DNA of 64,000 nt, taken from positions 124,001 to 188,000 of the forward strand of contig JAGUYK010000015.1 in assembly GCA_020061355.1 (NCBI GenBank), in the 5' to 3' direction. Position numbers and translations under genes: made by a program. Position 1 is the stretch's first letter. Each line of letters begins with the position of its first letter. The notes below the pieces were generated by a model. It was not told the DNA's origin. It was given only the letters and a program-made list of their open reading frames with translations, and searched no databases. Below are positions 10,185 through 18,348 of this stretch, piece by piece. Source of the DNA: Ignavibacteriales bacterium. Lineage in GTDB: Bacteria > Bacteroidota > Ignavibacteria > Ignavibacteriales > Melioribacteraceae.

Positions 10185-11324
10185 ATGAGTGAAAAGATAT
10201 TATATAGTTACACCGGGATTTTCGATACACCTGATGAAATAATTCATGCCGCTGAAAAAGCCTCTGAATATGGCTTTAAGAATTATGATGTTCATACGCC
10301 TTATCCGCTGCATGGAATGAATAAGGCAATGAAACTTCCGCCTTCGAAACTTGGATACGTTGCACTCGTCGTTGGTTTATCAGGCGCACTTGCAGCTTTA
10401 TTGTTGATGTTCTGGATGTCTGCTGTCGATTATCCTATTGTAATCGGCGGAAAACCATTTTTTTCATTTCCGGCCTATGTGCCTGTTATGTTTGAAGTGA
10501 CTGTCTTATCGGCATCAATTGCAACCGTTCTAACAATGCTGTTTATCTTTTTCAAACTTCCGAATAATGCCCATCCTTTAAATGATACTTTATATATGAA
10601 AAAAGTTTCATCTGATAAATATGGAATCAGTATTCAGGCAGAAGATAATAAGTTTAATGAAGCTGATGTAAGAAGGTTTTTAGAAGATTGCGATGCCAAA
10701 GAAATTACTGCAGTCTATTATGACAAAGAAGAAATTAACTATAAACATAAAATCCTTGAGCCGAAGTTTATAGGATTTTTATTATTCACTGCTCTTTTGA
10801 CTTCCGGGGTCACATATTTTACATTAAATAAGCTTCTTTATATGCCTCCGTTCGATTGGATGATGGAACAGAATAAATTGAATCCTCAGGCAACATCAAC
10901 TGTTTTTGATGATGGCTTCGGAATGAGAAAACCGGTTGAAGGGACAATTGCAAGAGGATTTACGCCATACTCATTTTCTGGTCAACCTGAAGCTGCTGAA
11001 GTAAATCTTGTTAATCCGCTTCCTGTTTCTAAATCCGTTTTAGAATTAGGTCAACAGAAGTATGATACATTTTGCAGTCCCTGTCACGGTTATTACGGTG
11101 AGGGTGATAGCCGGCTGCGCGGTCAATTTCCAAATCCCCCAAGTTTACATTCAGAGAAGATTCGTACATGGAAGGATGGAAGAATATTCCATGTTATTAC
11201 TGATGGACAGAATATCATGCCATCTTATTCCTCTCAACTTACTGTGAATGAAATATGGGCAATAGTTCACTACACAAGAGTTTTACAAAGAGCGCTTAAT
11301 GCTAAGGAGTCTGATTTACAATGA
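10185..11324 (+). CDS. Fused alternative complex III subunits ActD and ActE
   Basis: Residues 1 to ~190 match ActD (DUF3341 type): a soluble N-terminus (TGIFDTPDEIIHAAEKA), then two membrane helices (~60-80 and ~100-120) and a short cytoplasmic domain. A third helix (FIGFLLFTALLTSGVTYFTL, about residue 200) leads into an ActE-like region that begins with the typical ActE phrase RKPVEGTIARG. A monohaem cytochrome c follows with CSPCH at residues 297-301 and a likely Met ligand in IMPSYSSQL. In better-known complexes actD and actE are separate genes and ActE has its own lipoprotein signal; here one continuous frame replaces that signal with a membrane helix. The stop overlaps actF by 4 bp. Confidence 0.88.
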   Translation: MSEKILYSYTGIFDTPDEIIHAAEKASEYGFKNYDVHTPYPLHGMNKAMKLPPSKLGYVALVVGLSGALAALLLMFWMSAVDYPIVIGGKPFFSFPAYVPVMFEVTVLSASIATVLTMLFIFFKLPNNAHPLNDTLYMKKVSSDKYGISIQAEDNKFNEADVRRFLEDCDAKEITAVYYDKEEINYKHKILEPKFIGFLLFTALLTSGVTYFTLNKLLYMPPFDWMMEQNKLNPQATSTVFDDGFGMRKPVEGTIARGFTPYSFSGQPEAAEVNLVNPLPVSKSVLELGQQKYDTFCSPCHGYYGEGDSRLRGQFPNPPSLHSEKIRTWKDGRIFHVITDGQNIMPSYSSQLTVNEIWAIVHYTRVLQRALNAKESDLQ

Positions 11325-12508
11325 GTGCAACTCAAAATGTAGATTATCAGAAAAAAGAATTACCTAAGAAATTTCAAACTGTCGGTACAGTATTATTTGT
11401 AATCGGTTTGATCGGAGTTATTGCCGCATATTTAACGGATGGCTCGCGCAGCGCTTTTAACAATATAATAATGCTGATGTTTTTAACCAGCATTGGCTTA
11501 GGGTCATTATTTTTAGTATCTGTTGAATTTGTTGCCGGTGCAGTCTGGAGTACACCTTTTAGAAGAATACCTGAATTTCTTTCTTCAATTTTATTAGTCC
11601 TTCCGATTGTTGTTGTCCCTTTGTTATTCAAACTTGGAGATATTTTCCACTGGATGCATCCGGAAGTAGTTGAAGCCGATAAAATATTAACGGGTAAAGC
11701 TCCGTACCTTAATGTTGACTTTTTTATCATACGGGTAATTGTATTCATCCTGCTCTGGATCATTTTTTATTATTTCATTACAAAGAATTCAAAGAAACAG
11801 GACACGACATTTGACCAATCACTGACGAAAAGAAATATTAAACTATCAGCCGCATTTATTCCTGTATTTGGTATTACAATCTCATTCACTGCCTTTGACT
11901 GGCTTATGAGTTTAGAACCGCATTGGTTCTCAACTATTTTTGGCGTCTATTATTTTTCAGGTTCAATCTTGGCAGCATTTGCAGCAGTTACATTGATTGT
12001 TGTATGGTTGAATGAAAACGGATATTTAGTGAAAGGTTTAACCAAAGACCATTACTATAGTCTTGGTGCTTTTATGTTTGCATTTACAAATTTCTGGGCA
12101 TACATAGCCTTTAGTCAATTTCTTCTCATCTGGTATGCTAACCTGCCAGAAGAGACATTTTGGTTTTTACAGAGATGGGAAGGAAGCTGGATCTATTTTT
12201 CAATCGGTTTAATCTTTGTCAGGTTTGTGATACCCTACGTTGGATTAATATCCCAGCCATCTAAAATGGATCCTAAAAGATTGATAATTATGTCAGTCTG
12301 GTTACTTTTTGCTCATTGGTATGATCTATATTGGCTTGCAATGCCAAACTACAGCAAAGAAGGTGTTCTATTTAGCTGGATAGAATTGACTTTCCCGTTA
12401 ATGGCTGTTGGAATTGTAATTTTATTATTAGTTCAACTTTCTAAGAAAAATAATTTAGTTCCGATTGGCGACCCCAAACTTAAAAGGGGAATTGATTTCA
12501 GATTATAA
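11321..12508 (+). CDS. actF: Alternative complex III subunit ActF (second NrfD-like membrane subunit)
   Basis: A 395-residue protein with about ten membrane segments, homologous in layout to ActC but shorter. Recognisable stretches are FDWLMSLEPHWFSTIFGVYYFSG near residue 190, and the mid-membrane FWAYIAFSQFLLIWYANLPEE near 265, both typical of ActF. It pairs with ActC in the membrane and is the likely proton-pathway subunit. The start overlaps the actDE stop (ATGA), so these are co-translated. Confidence 0.92.
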   Translation: MSATQNVDYQKKELPKKFQTVGTVLFVIGLIGVIAAYLTDGSRSAFNNIIMLMFLTSIGLGSLFLVSVEFVAGAVWSTPFRRIPEFLSSILLVLPIVVVPLLFKLGDIFHWMHPEVVEADKILTGKAPYLNVDFFIIRVIVFILLWIIFYYFITKNSKKQDTTFDQSLTKRNIKLSAAFIPVFGITISFTAFDWLMSLEPHWFSTIFGVYYFSGSILAAFAAVTLIVVWLNENGYLVKGLTKDHYYSLGAFMFAFTNFWAYIAFSQFLLIWYANLPEETFWFLQRWEGSWIYFSIGLIFVRFVIPYVGLISQPSKMDPKRLIIMSVWLLFAHWYDLYWLAMPNYSKEGVLFSWIELTFPLMAVGIVILLLVQLSKKNNLVPIGDPKLKRGIDFRL

Positions 12509-12522
12509 AATTTTTATTGGAA

Positions 12523-13446
12523 ATGGAAAAACAAAAAATCCGCGATGAAATAGATTTCAAAGAGTTATTAAGATCACCGTTAAGATTATACGGTTGGTTC
12601 TTCGTTTATTTTTTTCTTCTAATTCTAGCGTTCGGAATTTTTTTCGGTCATAAGTTAATTCCAATTTCATACAATGAACAGAACGTAAGTGCAACAGATC
12701 TAACCAATGTTAAGCTTGACCTTGTTGAAAAGAAAGGTGGAATTATACCCGCTGTAGACCTTGGCTCTGTAATAAATCCTTCAAAAGAGATGATTTCAAA
12801 TGGAAAAGAATTATACGATGCTAATTGTAAGTCTTGTCATGGCGATAATGGGTTAGGTGATGGACCGGCCGGTATGATGTTAAACCCAAAACCAAGAAAT
12901 TTTAAATTAATAGATGGGTGGACAAACGGACGCACAATTGATGCACTCTATAAAACGCTTCAAGAAGGGATTTTATCCCGGGGAATGGCTGCATATGAAT
13001 ATTTATCACCTTCAGATCGATTTGATATTTTACATTACCTAAGAACATTTGCGGAATATCCTGAAGTAACCGATGAACAGATTAATCAGATGAATACTGC
13101 TTACAATCTTTCAGCCGGTACAATTCAGCCGAATCAGATCCCTGTTGAAAAAGCTGTCGAAAAAGTACTTATCGAACAGAAGGATATTTTTTCCAAAGTT
13201 AAAAACGCTAAGAAAAGAATTGAACAATCAAGAAATTTACCGGGAGCAGCTTTGCTCCAGACATATTCAATAGACCTGGATAAAGTCCTATACCTTTTTG
13301 CCGTTAATAACATGATTACTTTTGATAAATATTATTCGCTTCTTAAGAATGATCCTCAAAGCTTTGGCTTTAATCCATCAATCATAAGAGTTTCAGTTTC
13401 GGATTTGCGTACGATCTTTGATTATTTGAAATCAACAATGATATGA
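12523..13446 (+). CDS. Membrane-anchored monohaem cytochrome c
   Basis: One N-terminal membrane helix (WFFVYFFLLILAFGIFFG) precedes a class I cytochrome c domain with a single CKSCHG site near residue 103 and the downstream GDGPAGMMLNPKPRNF loop often seen in respiratory cytochromes. A helical C-terminal region of about 110 residues with no recognised domain follows. It lies between actF and the sco gene, so it probably shuttles electrons between alternative complex III and the oxidase. I prefer ATG at 12523 over the in-frame TTG two codons earlier because the TTG overlaps the only purine-rich stretch. Confidence 0.82.
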   Translation: MEKQKIRDEIDFKELLRSPLRLYGWFFVYFFLLILAFGIFFGHKLIPISYNEQNVSATDLTNVKLDLVEKKGGIIPAVDLGSVINPSKEMISNGKELYDANCKSCHGDNGLGDGPAGMMLNPKPRNFKLIDGWTNGRTIDALYKTLQEGILSRGMAAYEYLSPSDRFDILHYLRTFAEYPEVTDEQINQMNTAYNLSAGTIQPNQIPVEKAVEKVLIEQKDIFSKVKNAKKRIEQSRNLPGAALLQTYSIDLDKVLYLFAVNNMITFDKYYSLLKNDPQSFGFNPSIIRVSVSDLRTIFDYLKSTMI

Positions 13447-13455
13447 TAAATTGTA

Positions 13456-14235
13456 ATGAATCTAATTAGAAAAATTAACCTAATCCTTTTAATAGTAATA
13501 ACTTTCGCCTTTTACCTGATCGATATTAATGCTCAGAAAAATATTGATGTAGGAATTGATGAAAAGCTTGGGGCTTACCTGCCGTTGGAACTTAAGTTTA
13601 CCAACAGTGAAGGTGAAGAAATTGTTCTGAAGGATATTATTGACCGTCCTGTGCTCCTCGCCCTGGTTTATTATGAATGCCCGGGGATTTGTAGCCCATT
13701 ATTAAACGAACTTTCCTGGACAATTGACAAGGTTCAATTGGAACCGGGTGAGGATTTTCGTGTAATTGCAGTCAGTTTCGACAATCGGGAAACTCCTGAG
13801 ATCGCTGCGAAATGGAAAAGAAATTATCTGCAAACACTTAAAAGACCTTTCGATCCATCCGACTGGATATTCCTAACCGGTGACTCAGTTAATATTCATA
13901 GACTGACGGATGCAGCAGGTTTTTACTACAAGAAGAGTTCGGATGATCAATATATCCATGCCGGTACAATTCTTACAATTGCGCCAGATGGAAAGATTTC
14001 CCGATACTTATTCGGAACTTCGTTCAATCCGTTCGATGTTAAAATGGCATTGATCGATGCCAAAGCTGGTAAAACTAATCCGACGATTTCTAAAGTATTA
14101 CAGTTCTGTTTCAGTTACGATCCTGAAGGGCGTCAATACACTTTGAACATTACAAGAATAATTGGCTCGATTATGCTTTTAGGTGTTGGTCTATTTTTAA
14201 TTGTTCTATTGAAAAAGAAAAAAAATAAGAATTAG
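13456..14235 (+). CDS. SCO1/SenC-family copper chaperone
   Basis: Sco proteins deliver copper to the CuA site of cytochrome oxidase subunit II. The 259-residue product has a signal peptide (ending INAQK), a thioredoxin-like domain with the copper-binding CPGIC near residue 75, and the distant ligand His in YIHAGTILTIAPDG. It ends in a membrane helix (IIGSIMLLGVGLFLIVLL) and a lysine-rich tail, so it is anchored at the C-terminus. Its position directly upstream of the oxidase genes supports this role. Confidence 0.92.
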   Translation: MNLIRKINLILLIVITFAFYLIDINAQKNIDVGIDEKLGAYLPLELKFTNSEGEEIVLKDIIDRPVLLALVYYECPGICSPLLNELSWTIDKVQLEPGEDFRVIAVSFDNRETPEIAAKWKRNYLQTLKRPFDPSDWIFLTGDSVNIHRLTDAAGFYYKKSSDDQYIHAGTILTIAPDGKISRYLFGTSFNPFDVKMALIDAKAGKTNPTISKVLQFCFSYDPEGRQYTLNITRIIGSIMLLGVGLFLIVLLKKKKNKN

Positions 14236-14248
14236 GGAGTTGAAATAA

Positions 14249-15892
14249 ATGGCTAACGGTACTACGACCGTAAATGAAAAAAGTTTTTACCAGCAGAGCA
14301 CGAATAAATATTCCGGTATTTTATCCTGGCTGCTTACTACAGATCATAAAAGAATTGGGATTATGTATGGTGTTACGATACTATTCTTCTTTCTGGTTGG
14401 GGTGATTCTCGGTGTTTTAATGCGTCTTGAATTAATGGCACCTGGCAAAACAATTGTCGACGCACAAACATATAATTCATTATTTACACTTCATGGTGTA
14501 ATAATGATTTTCCTTTTTATTATTCCCGGACTTCCAGCAATCTTCGGCAACTTTTTTCTTCCAATACAAATTGGAGCCCGCGATGTTGCATTCCCGAGAT
14601 TGAATTTACTTTCCTATTATATTTATGTCGCCGGTGCTTTATTGGCTCTACTTGCTGTTATTCTACCGGGCGGGGCAATTGATACAGGCTGGACTTTTTA
14701 CATACCGTATAGCATAAGAAGCAATACTAATGTTTCTTTGCCATTACTTGCCGCATTTGTACTCGGATTTTCATCCATACTAACCGGATTAAATTTTATT
14801 ACAACAGTACATCGTATGAGAGCTCCGGGAATGACATTTTTTAAGATGCCTCTTTTTGTTTGGGCGACTTATGCTACTGCATGGATTCAAATAATTGCTA
14901 CACCGGTTATAGGTATTACAATAGTTCTTGTTATTCTAGAAAGATTATTCGGTGTTGGAATTTTTGATCCGGCTCTTGGCGGTGATCCGATATTGTTTCA
15001 ACATCTATTCTGGATTTATTCACACCCCGCAGTTTATATAATGATTCTACCGGCTATGGGTGTAGTTTCAGAAATCATCCCGACATTTGCACGCAGAACA
15101 ATTTTTGGTTACAAAGCTATTGCAATATCATCATTGGCAATTGCATTTGTAGGTTACCTTGTTTGGGCACATCATATGTTCACAAGCGGAATGAGCGATA
15201 CTGCAAGATGGATCTTTTCATTATTAACATTTATAGTAGCTTTACCGAGTGGTGTTAAGATATTTAATTGGGTCGCAACAATGTATAAAGGTTCAATTGA
15301 TCCGAAACCGCCATTCCTATGGGTAATGTCCTTTATATTTTTATTTTCTATCGGCGGTTTGACCGGATTGGTTCTTGGATCATTAGCGACCGATATTCAT
15401 GTTCATGATACTTATTTTGTTGTCGCCCATTTTCACTTTGTCATGTTTGGCGGTACAGGTACAATATTTTTTGCTGCTATACACTACTGGTTTCCCAAAA
15501 TGTTCGGCAGACTTTATAATGATAAATTAGCAACCTTAGGTGTCTTAGGGTTTTTTATTGGGTTTATGTTGCTCTACTTCCCAAAATTCATTATGGGTTA
15601 CATGGGAATGCCAAGAAGATATTATGATTACCTGCCTGAGTTTGCGTCATTGCAATTAATTTCTACAATCGGGTCATGGGTATTAGCTGCAACAATATTT
15701 TTTATTGTTGGGTATTTGATACATGCATTATTTAAAGGACCGAAAGCTGGTTCAAATCCATGGGGAGGAGTAACTCTGGAATGGCATATTCAATCGCCGC
15801 CCACAATGGAAAATTTTAAAGAGATACCAAAAATTACTCACGAGCCGTATGATTTCAGCCAGCTTAAGGAGATGAAGAATGAATATTCATAA
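14249..15892 (+). CDS. ctaD: Cytochrome c oxidase subunit I, A2-type
   Basis: This is the haem-copper catalytic subunit of a proton-pumping oxidase: 547 residues, about twelve membrane helices. Haem and copper ligands are visible in LFTLHGVIM, the WAHHMFTSGM motif, and HDTYFVVAHFHFVMFG. At residues 257-263 it reads YSHPAVY, that is, Tyr-Ser before His-Pro and Ala where A1-type enzymes have the channel Glu (HPEVY). This YS motif defines the A2 subtype, known in Rhodothermus-type caa3 oxidases that work with alternative complex III. It overlaps the subunit III gene by 14 bp. Confidence 0.97.
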   Translation: MANGTTTVNEKSFYQQSTNKYSGILSWLLTTDHKRIGIMYGVTILFFFLVGVILGVLMRLELMAPGKTIVDAQTYNSLFTLHGVIMIFLFIIPGLPAIFGNFFLPIQIGARDVAFPRLNLLSYYIYVAGALLALLAVILPGGAIDTGWTFYIPYSIRSNTNVSLPLLAAFVLGFSSILTGLNFITTVHRMRAPGMTFFKMPLFVWATYATAWIQIIATPVIGITIVLVILERLFGVGIFDPALGGDPILFQHLFWIYSHPAVYIMILPAMGVVSEIIPTFARRTIFGYKAIAISSLAIAFVGYLVWAHHMFTSGMSDTARWIFSLLTFIVALPSGVKIFNWVATMYKGSIDPKPPFLWVMSFIFLFSIGGLTGLVLGSLATDIHVHDTYFVVAHFHFVMFGGTGTIFFAAIHYWFPKMFGRLYNDKLATLGVLGFFIGFMLLYFPKFIMGYMGMPRRYYDYLPEFASLQLISTIGSWVLAATIFFIVGYLIHALFKGPKAGSNPWGGVTLEWHIQSPPTMENFKEIPKITHEPYDFSQLKEMKNEYS

Positions 15893-16508
15893 CGAATCAG
15901 CGGCAGTTCACCATCATGTTCACCGGGATGATATTGGTGCTAAAATGGGGATGTGGCTATTTCTGTTTACAGAGCTGCTTTTATTTGGTGGACTGTTCTT
16001 AGTATATGCTGTTTATCGTTATCAACATACCGAACAATTTCACCTGGCTGCAATGGAATTAAACACCGGCATCGGGACATTAAATACTGTAATTCTATTA
16101 ACTAGTAGTCTAACAGTAGCATTATCGATTGCAGCACTTCAAAAAGGAAATAAATTTTTATCTATCCTGATGCTGTCTTTAACTCTTGTTTTTGCATTCA
16201 TGTTTATGATAAATAAATACTTTGAGTGGTCAGCTAAATTTTCACATGGTATTTATCCGGGTTCCGATGAATTATTAAGTCTCCCGAACGGACAAATTTT
16301 ATTTTTTGGGTTGTATTATGTAATGACCGGCTTACACGGTTTACACGTTCTAATTGGCATCATTATTCTATCAACAATACTTGTCATGATAATTAAGAAT
16401 AAGATTACATTTGATAATTACGCTAAGCTAGAGAACTCCGGACTTTACTGGCACCTAGTCGATTTAATCTGGATCTTTTTATTTCCGTTATTCTATTTAA
16501 TTCAATGA
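15879..16508 (+). CDS. ctaE: Cytochrome c oxidase subunit III
   Basis: 209 residues with about five membrane helices, fitting the short bacterial form of subunit III. Family features are GMWLFLFTELLLFGGLF near the N-terminus and YYVMTGLHGLHVLIGII followed by the end motif SGLYWHLVDLIWIFLFPLFYL. The N-terminus is unusually His-rich (SAAVHHHVHRDD). It overlaps the end of ctaD, pointing to coupled translation, and is followed by the small subunit IV. Confidence 0.95.
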   Translation: MNIHNESAAVHHHVHRDDIGAKMGMWLFLFTELLLFGGLFLVYAVYRYQHTEQFHLAAMELNTGIGTLNTVILLTSSLTVALSIAALQKGNKFLSILMLSLTLVFAFMFMINKYFEWSAKFSHGIYPGSDELLSLPNGQILFFGLYYVMTGLHGLHVLIGIIILSTILVMIIKNKITFDNYAKLENSGLYWHLVDLIWIFLFPLFYLIQ

Positions 16509-16515
16509 GGAATTC

Positions 16516-16809
16516 ATGCACGAAGAAAATTCTAAACATAATCATCATATTGGATACGGAACCTACGTTTTAGTCTGGCTTGCGCTACTGGCTTTTACGT
16601 CTATTACTGTTACAGTTGCAGGTGTTAGTCTCGGGGAATATACATTATTTGTTGCTTTATCAATTGCTGCCATTAAATCGGCTCTTGTTATAAATATTTT
16701 TATGCATATTAAGTTTGATGAAAAAATATTCAAAGTATTTCTGCTCATAAGCGGTTTTACCTTGTTGGTAATATTCATTCTAACATTTTTTGATTTTATT
16801 TATCGTTGA
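16516..16809 (+). CDS. ctaF: Cytochrome c oxidase subunit IV (prokaryotic type)
   Basis: A 97-residue protein with three membrane helices and a His-rich N-terminus (HEENSKHNHHIGYGTYVLVW). The arrangement (WLALLAFTSITVTVA, then IKSALVINIFMHIKFDEKIFK) matches the small COX4 prokaryotic subunit that packs against subunits I and III. It lies 7 bp after ctaE and 9 bp before ctaC. Confidence 0.88.
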   Translation: MHEENSKHNHHIGYGTYVLVWLALLAFTSITVTVAGVSLGEYTLFVALSIAAIKSALVINIFMHIKFDEKIFKVFLLISGFTLLVIFILTFFDFIYR

Positions 16810-16818
16810 GGTTTGTAA

Positions 16819-17454
16819 ATGTCGCCAGTTCCAACACAGCATGTTGAAACAGTTGATTTTGTAATGCTTTACATAGTAGGTATTTCTGTAATTCTGCTTC
16901 TGGGAATTACAGCAGTGATGATCTATTTCGTTTTCAAATACAACAGAAAGAAAGGTCACCAGCCGGTTGATATCCACGGAAATATATGGCTGGAGATTAT
17001 CTGGATTGTTGTTCCAACACTACTTGTATTATCAATGTTCTATTTCGGTTATACAGGATTTAGAGATTATCGTGACATTCCTGATAACGCTTATGTAATC
17101 CAGGCAACTGCAAGGATGTGGGCATGGGAATTTGCCTATGAGAACGGTAAAAAGCTGGATACACTTTATGTGCCTCAGGGAATACCAATAAAGCTGGAAA
17201 TGAAATCTGCAGATGTAACGCACTCACTTTACATTCCGGCTTTTCGAATTAAGGAAGATGTTATGTTTGGAAAAACTACTTATCTCGGATTTACTGCTGA
17301 ACAGGTTGGCTCTTATGATATTGCCTGCGCTGAGTATTGCGGTTTAAATCATTCTATGATGTACACAAAGGTGAAAGTTTTACCCGAAGTTCAATTTAAT
17401 GAATGGTTAAGTAAAAAAGATGAACCCGTATATCCAACAGAAATGGAAAAGTAA
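16819..17454 (+). CDS. ctaC: Cytochrome c oxidase subunit II with CuA site
   Basis: Two N-terminal membrane helices are followed by a cupredoxin domain exposed to the periplasm. The binuclear CuA ligands are all present: His in DVTHSLYIP, then C170, C174 (CAEYC), H178 and M181. An aromatic electron-entry patch (ARMWAWEFAYENG) is also present. At 211 residues there is no fused C-terminal cytochrome c, so this is not a caa3 subunit; electrons must come from a separate cytochrome. Gene order I-III-IV-II is unusual, since subunit II usually comes first. No N-terminal signal peptide is obvious. Confidence 0.95.
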   Translation: MSPVPTQHVETVDFVMLYIVGISVILLLGITAVMIYFVFKYNRKKGHQPVDIHGNIWLEIIWIVVPTLLVLSMFYFGYTGFRDYRDIPDNAYVIQATARMWAWEFAYENGKKLDTLYVPQGIPIKLEMKSADVTHSLYIPAFRIKEDVMFGKTTYLGFTAEQVGSYDIACAEYCGLNHSMMYTKVKVLPEVQFNEWLSKKDEPVYPTEMEK

Positions 17455-17455
17455 T

Positions 17456-18337
17456 TTGATCGAGAAAAAGAGTTATATCAATTTATTTGTTGAACTGTGT
17501 AAAGTAAAGATTACTTTCTTCGTTGCTATATCAACATCCGTCGGTTATATCCTTAATTCCGGTAGCTTGTCATGGGAAATGTTAATACCAGCATTAGGCG
17601 TTTTTATTCTGGCAAGCGGTTCATCAGCATTAAACGAATATCAGGAAAGAGATCTTGATGCCATAATGGAAAGAACAAAACACCGACCGATCCCATCCGG
17701 CTTGGTCTCCGGCAACATGGCGCTTGGAATTGCAGTCATATTGCTGGTCTCCGGTTCTGCAATAATTTATTTCTCATCAAACTTAACCTCTTTGCTGTTA
17801 GGTATCCTGGCTTTTGTTTGGTACAATTTGATTTACACTCCGCTTAAAAGAAGATATGCAATGGCCGTAGTACCAGGTTCACTCATCGGTGCTATCCCAC
17901 CAGTTATTGGATGGACTGCATCAGGTGGAAATCCCTTCGATCTTCAGATAATTACAGTTGCATTATTTTTCTTCATCTGGCAGATACCTCACTTCTGGCT
18001 GCTCCTTCTTATTCATGGTAACGATTATGCTACTGCCGGATTTCCGACATTAACAAAAATATTTTCGAAAGGTCAATTGAGCAGAATAACTTTCATATGG
18101 ATAGTGGCTCTTGCTGTCAGCGGTCTGTTAATACCGATCTTTAATATAGCTTCAACTATCTATTCGTTAATTGCGATGATAATTGTTAGTATCTGGTTAC
18201 TAATAGATACAAAAGGAATTTTAACACACTACCTGGAAAAAATAAATTTTAGAAGAGCATTCATTTCTGTCAATCTTTATGTATTGGCAATTATCGTAAT
18301 TATTTCAATTGATAAACTGTTACTAAATGAATTTTAA
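17456..18337 (+). CDS. ctaB: Protohaem IX farnesyltransferase (haem O synthase)
   Basis: CtaB attaches a farnesyl group to protohaem to make haem O, the precursor of haem A for the oxidase. The UbiA-family signature is clear: NEYQERDLDAIMERTKHRP near residue 60-80, and the second loop YTPLKRRYAMAVVPGSLIGAIPP. About nine membrane helices. I chose TTG at 17456, placed just after the ctaC stop and behind the AG-rich AAATGGAAAAG; an ATG at 17420 in the same frame would add 12 residues and overlap ctaC by 35 bp, and cannot be excluded. Confidence 0.92.
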   Translation: MIEKKSYINLFVELCKVKITFFVAISTSVGYILNSGSLSWEMLIPALGVFILASGSSALNEYQERDLDAIMERTKHRPIPSGLVSGNMALGIAVILLVSGSAIIYFSSNLTSLLLGILAFVWYNLIYTPLKRRYAMAVVPGSLIGAIPPVIGWTASGGNPFDLQIITVALFFFIWQIPHFWLLLLIHGNDYATAGFPTLTKIFSKGQLSRITFIWIVALAVSGLLIPIFNIASTIYSLIAMIIVSIWLLIDTKGILTHYLEKINFRRAFISVNLYVLAIIVIISIDKLLLNEF

Positions 18338-18348
18338 CGGCAGGGAAT

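Noticed and set aside
11374..11763. 129-codon open frame on the - strand inside actF
   Set aside because: Antisense shadow of membrane-helix codons; residue composition is Thr/Ile/Lys-rich without any recognised domain.
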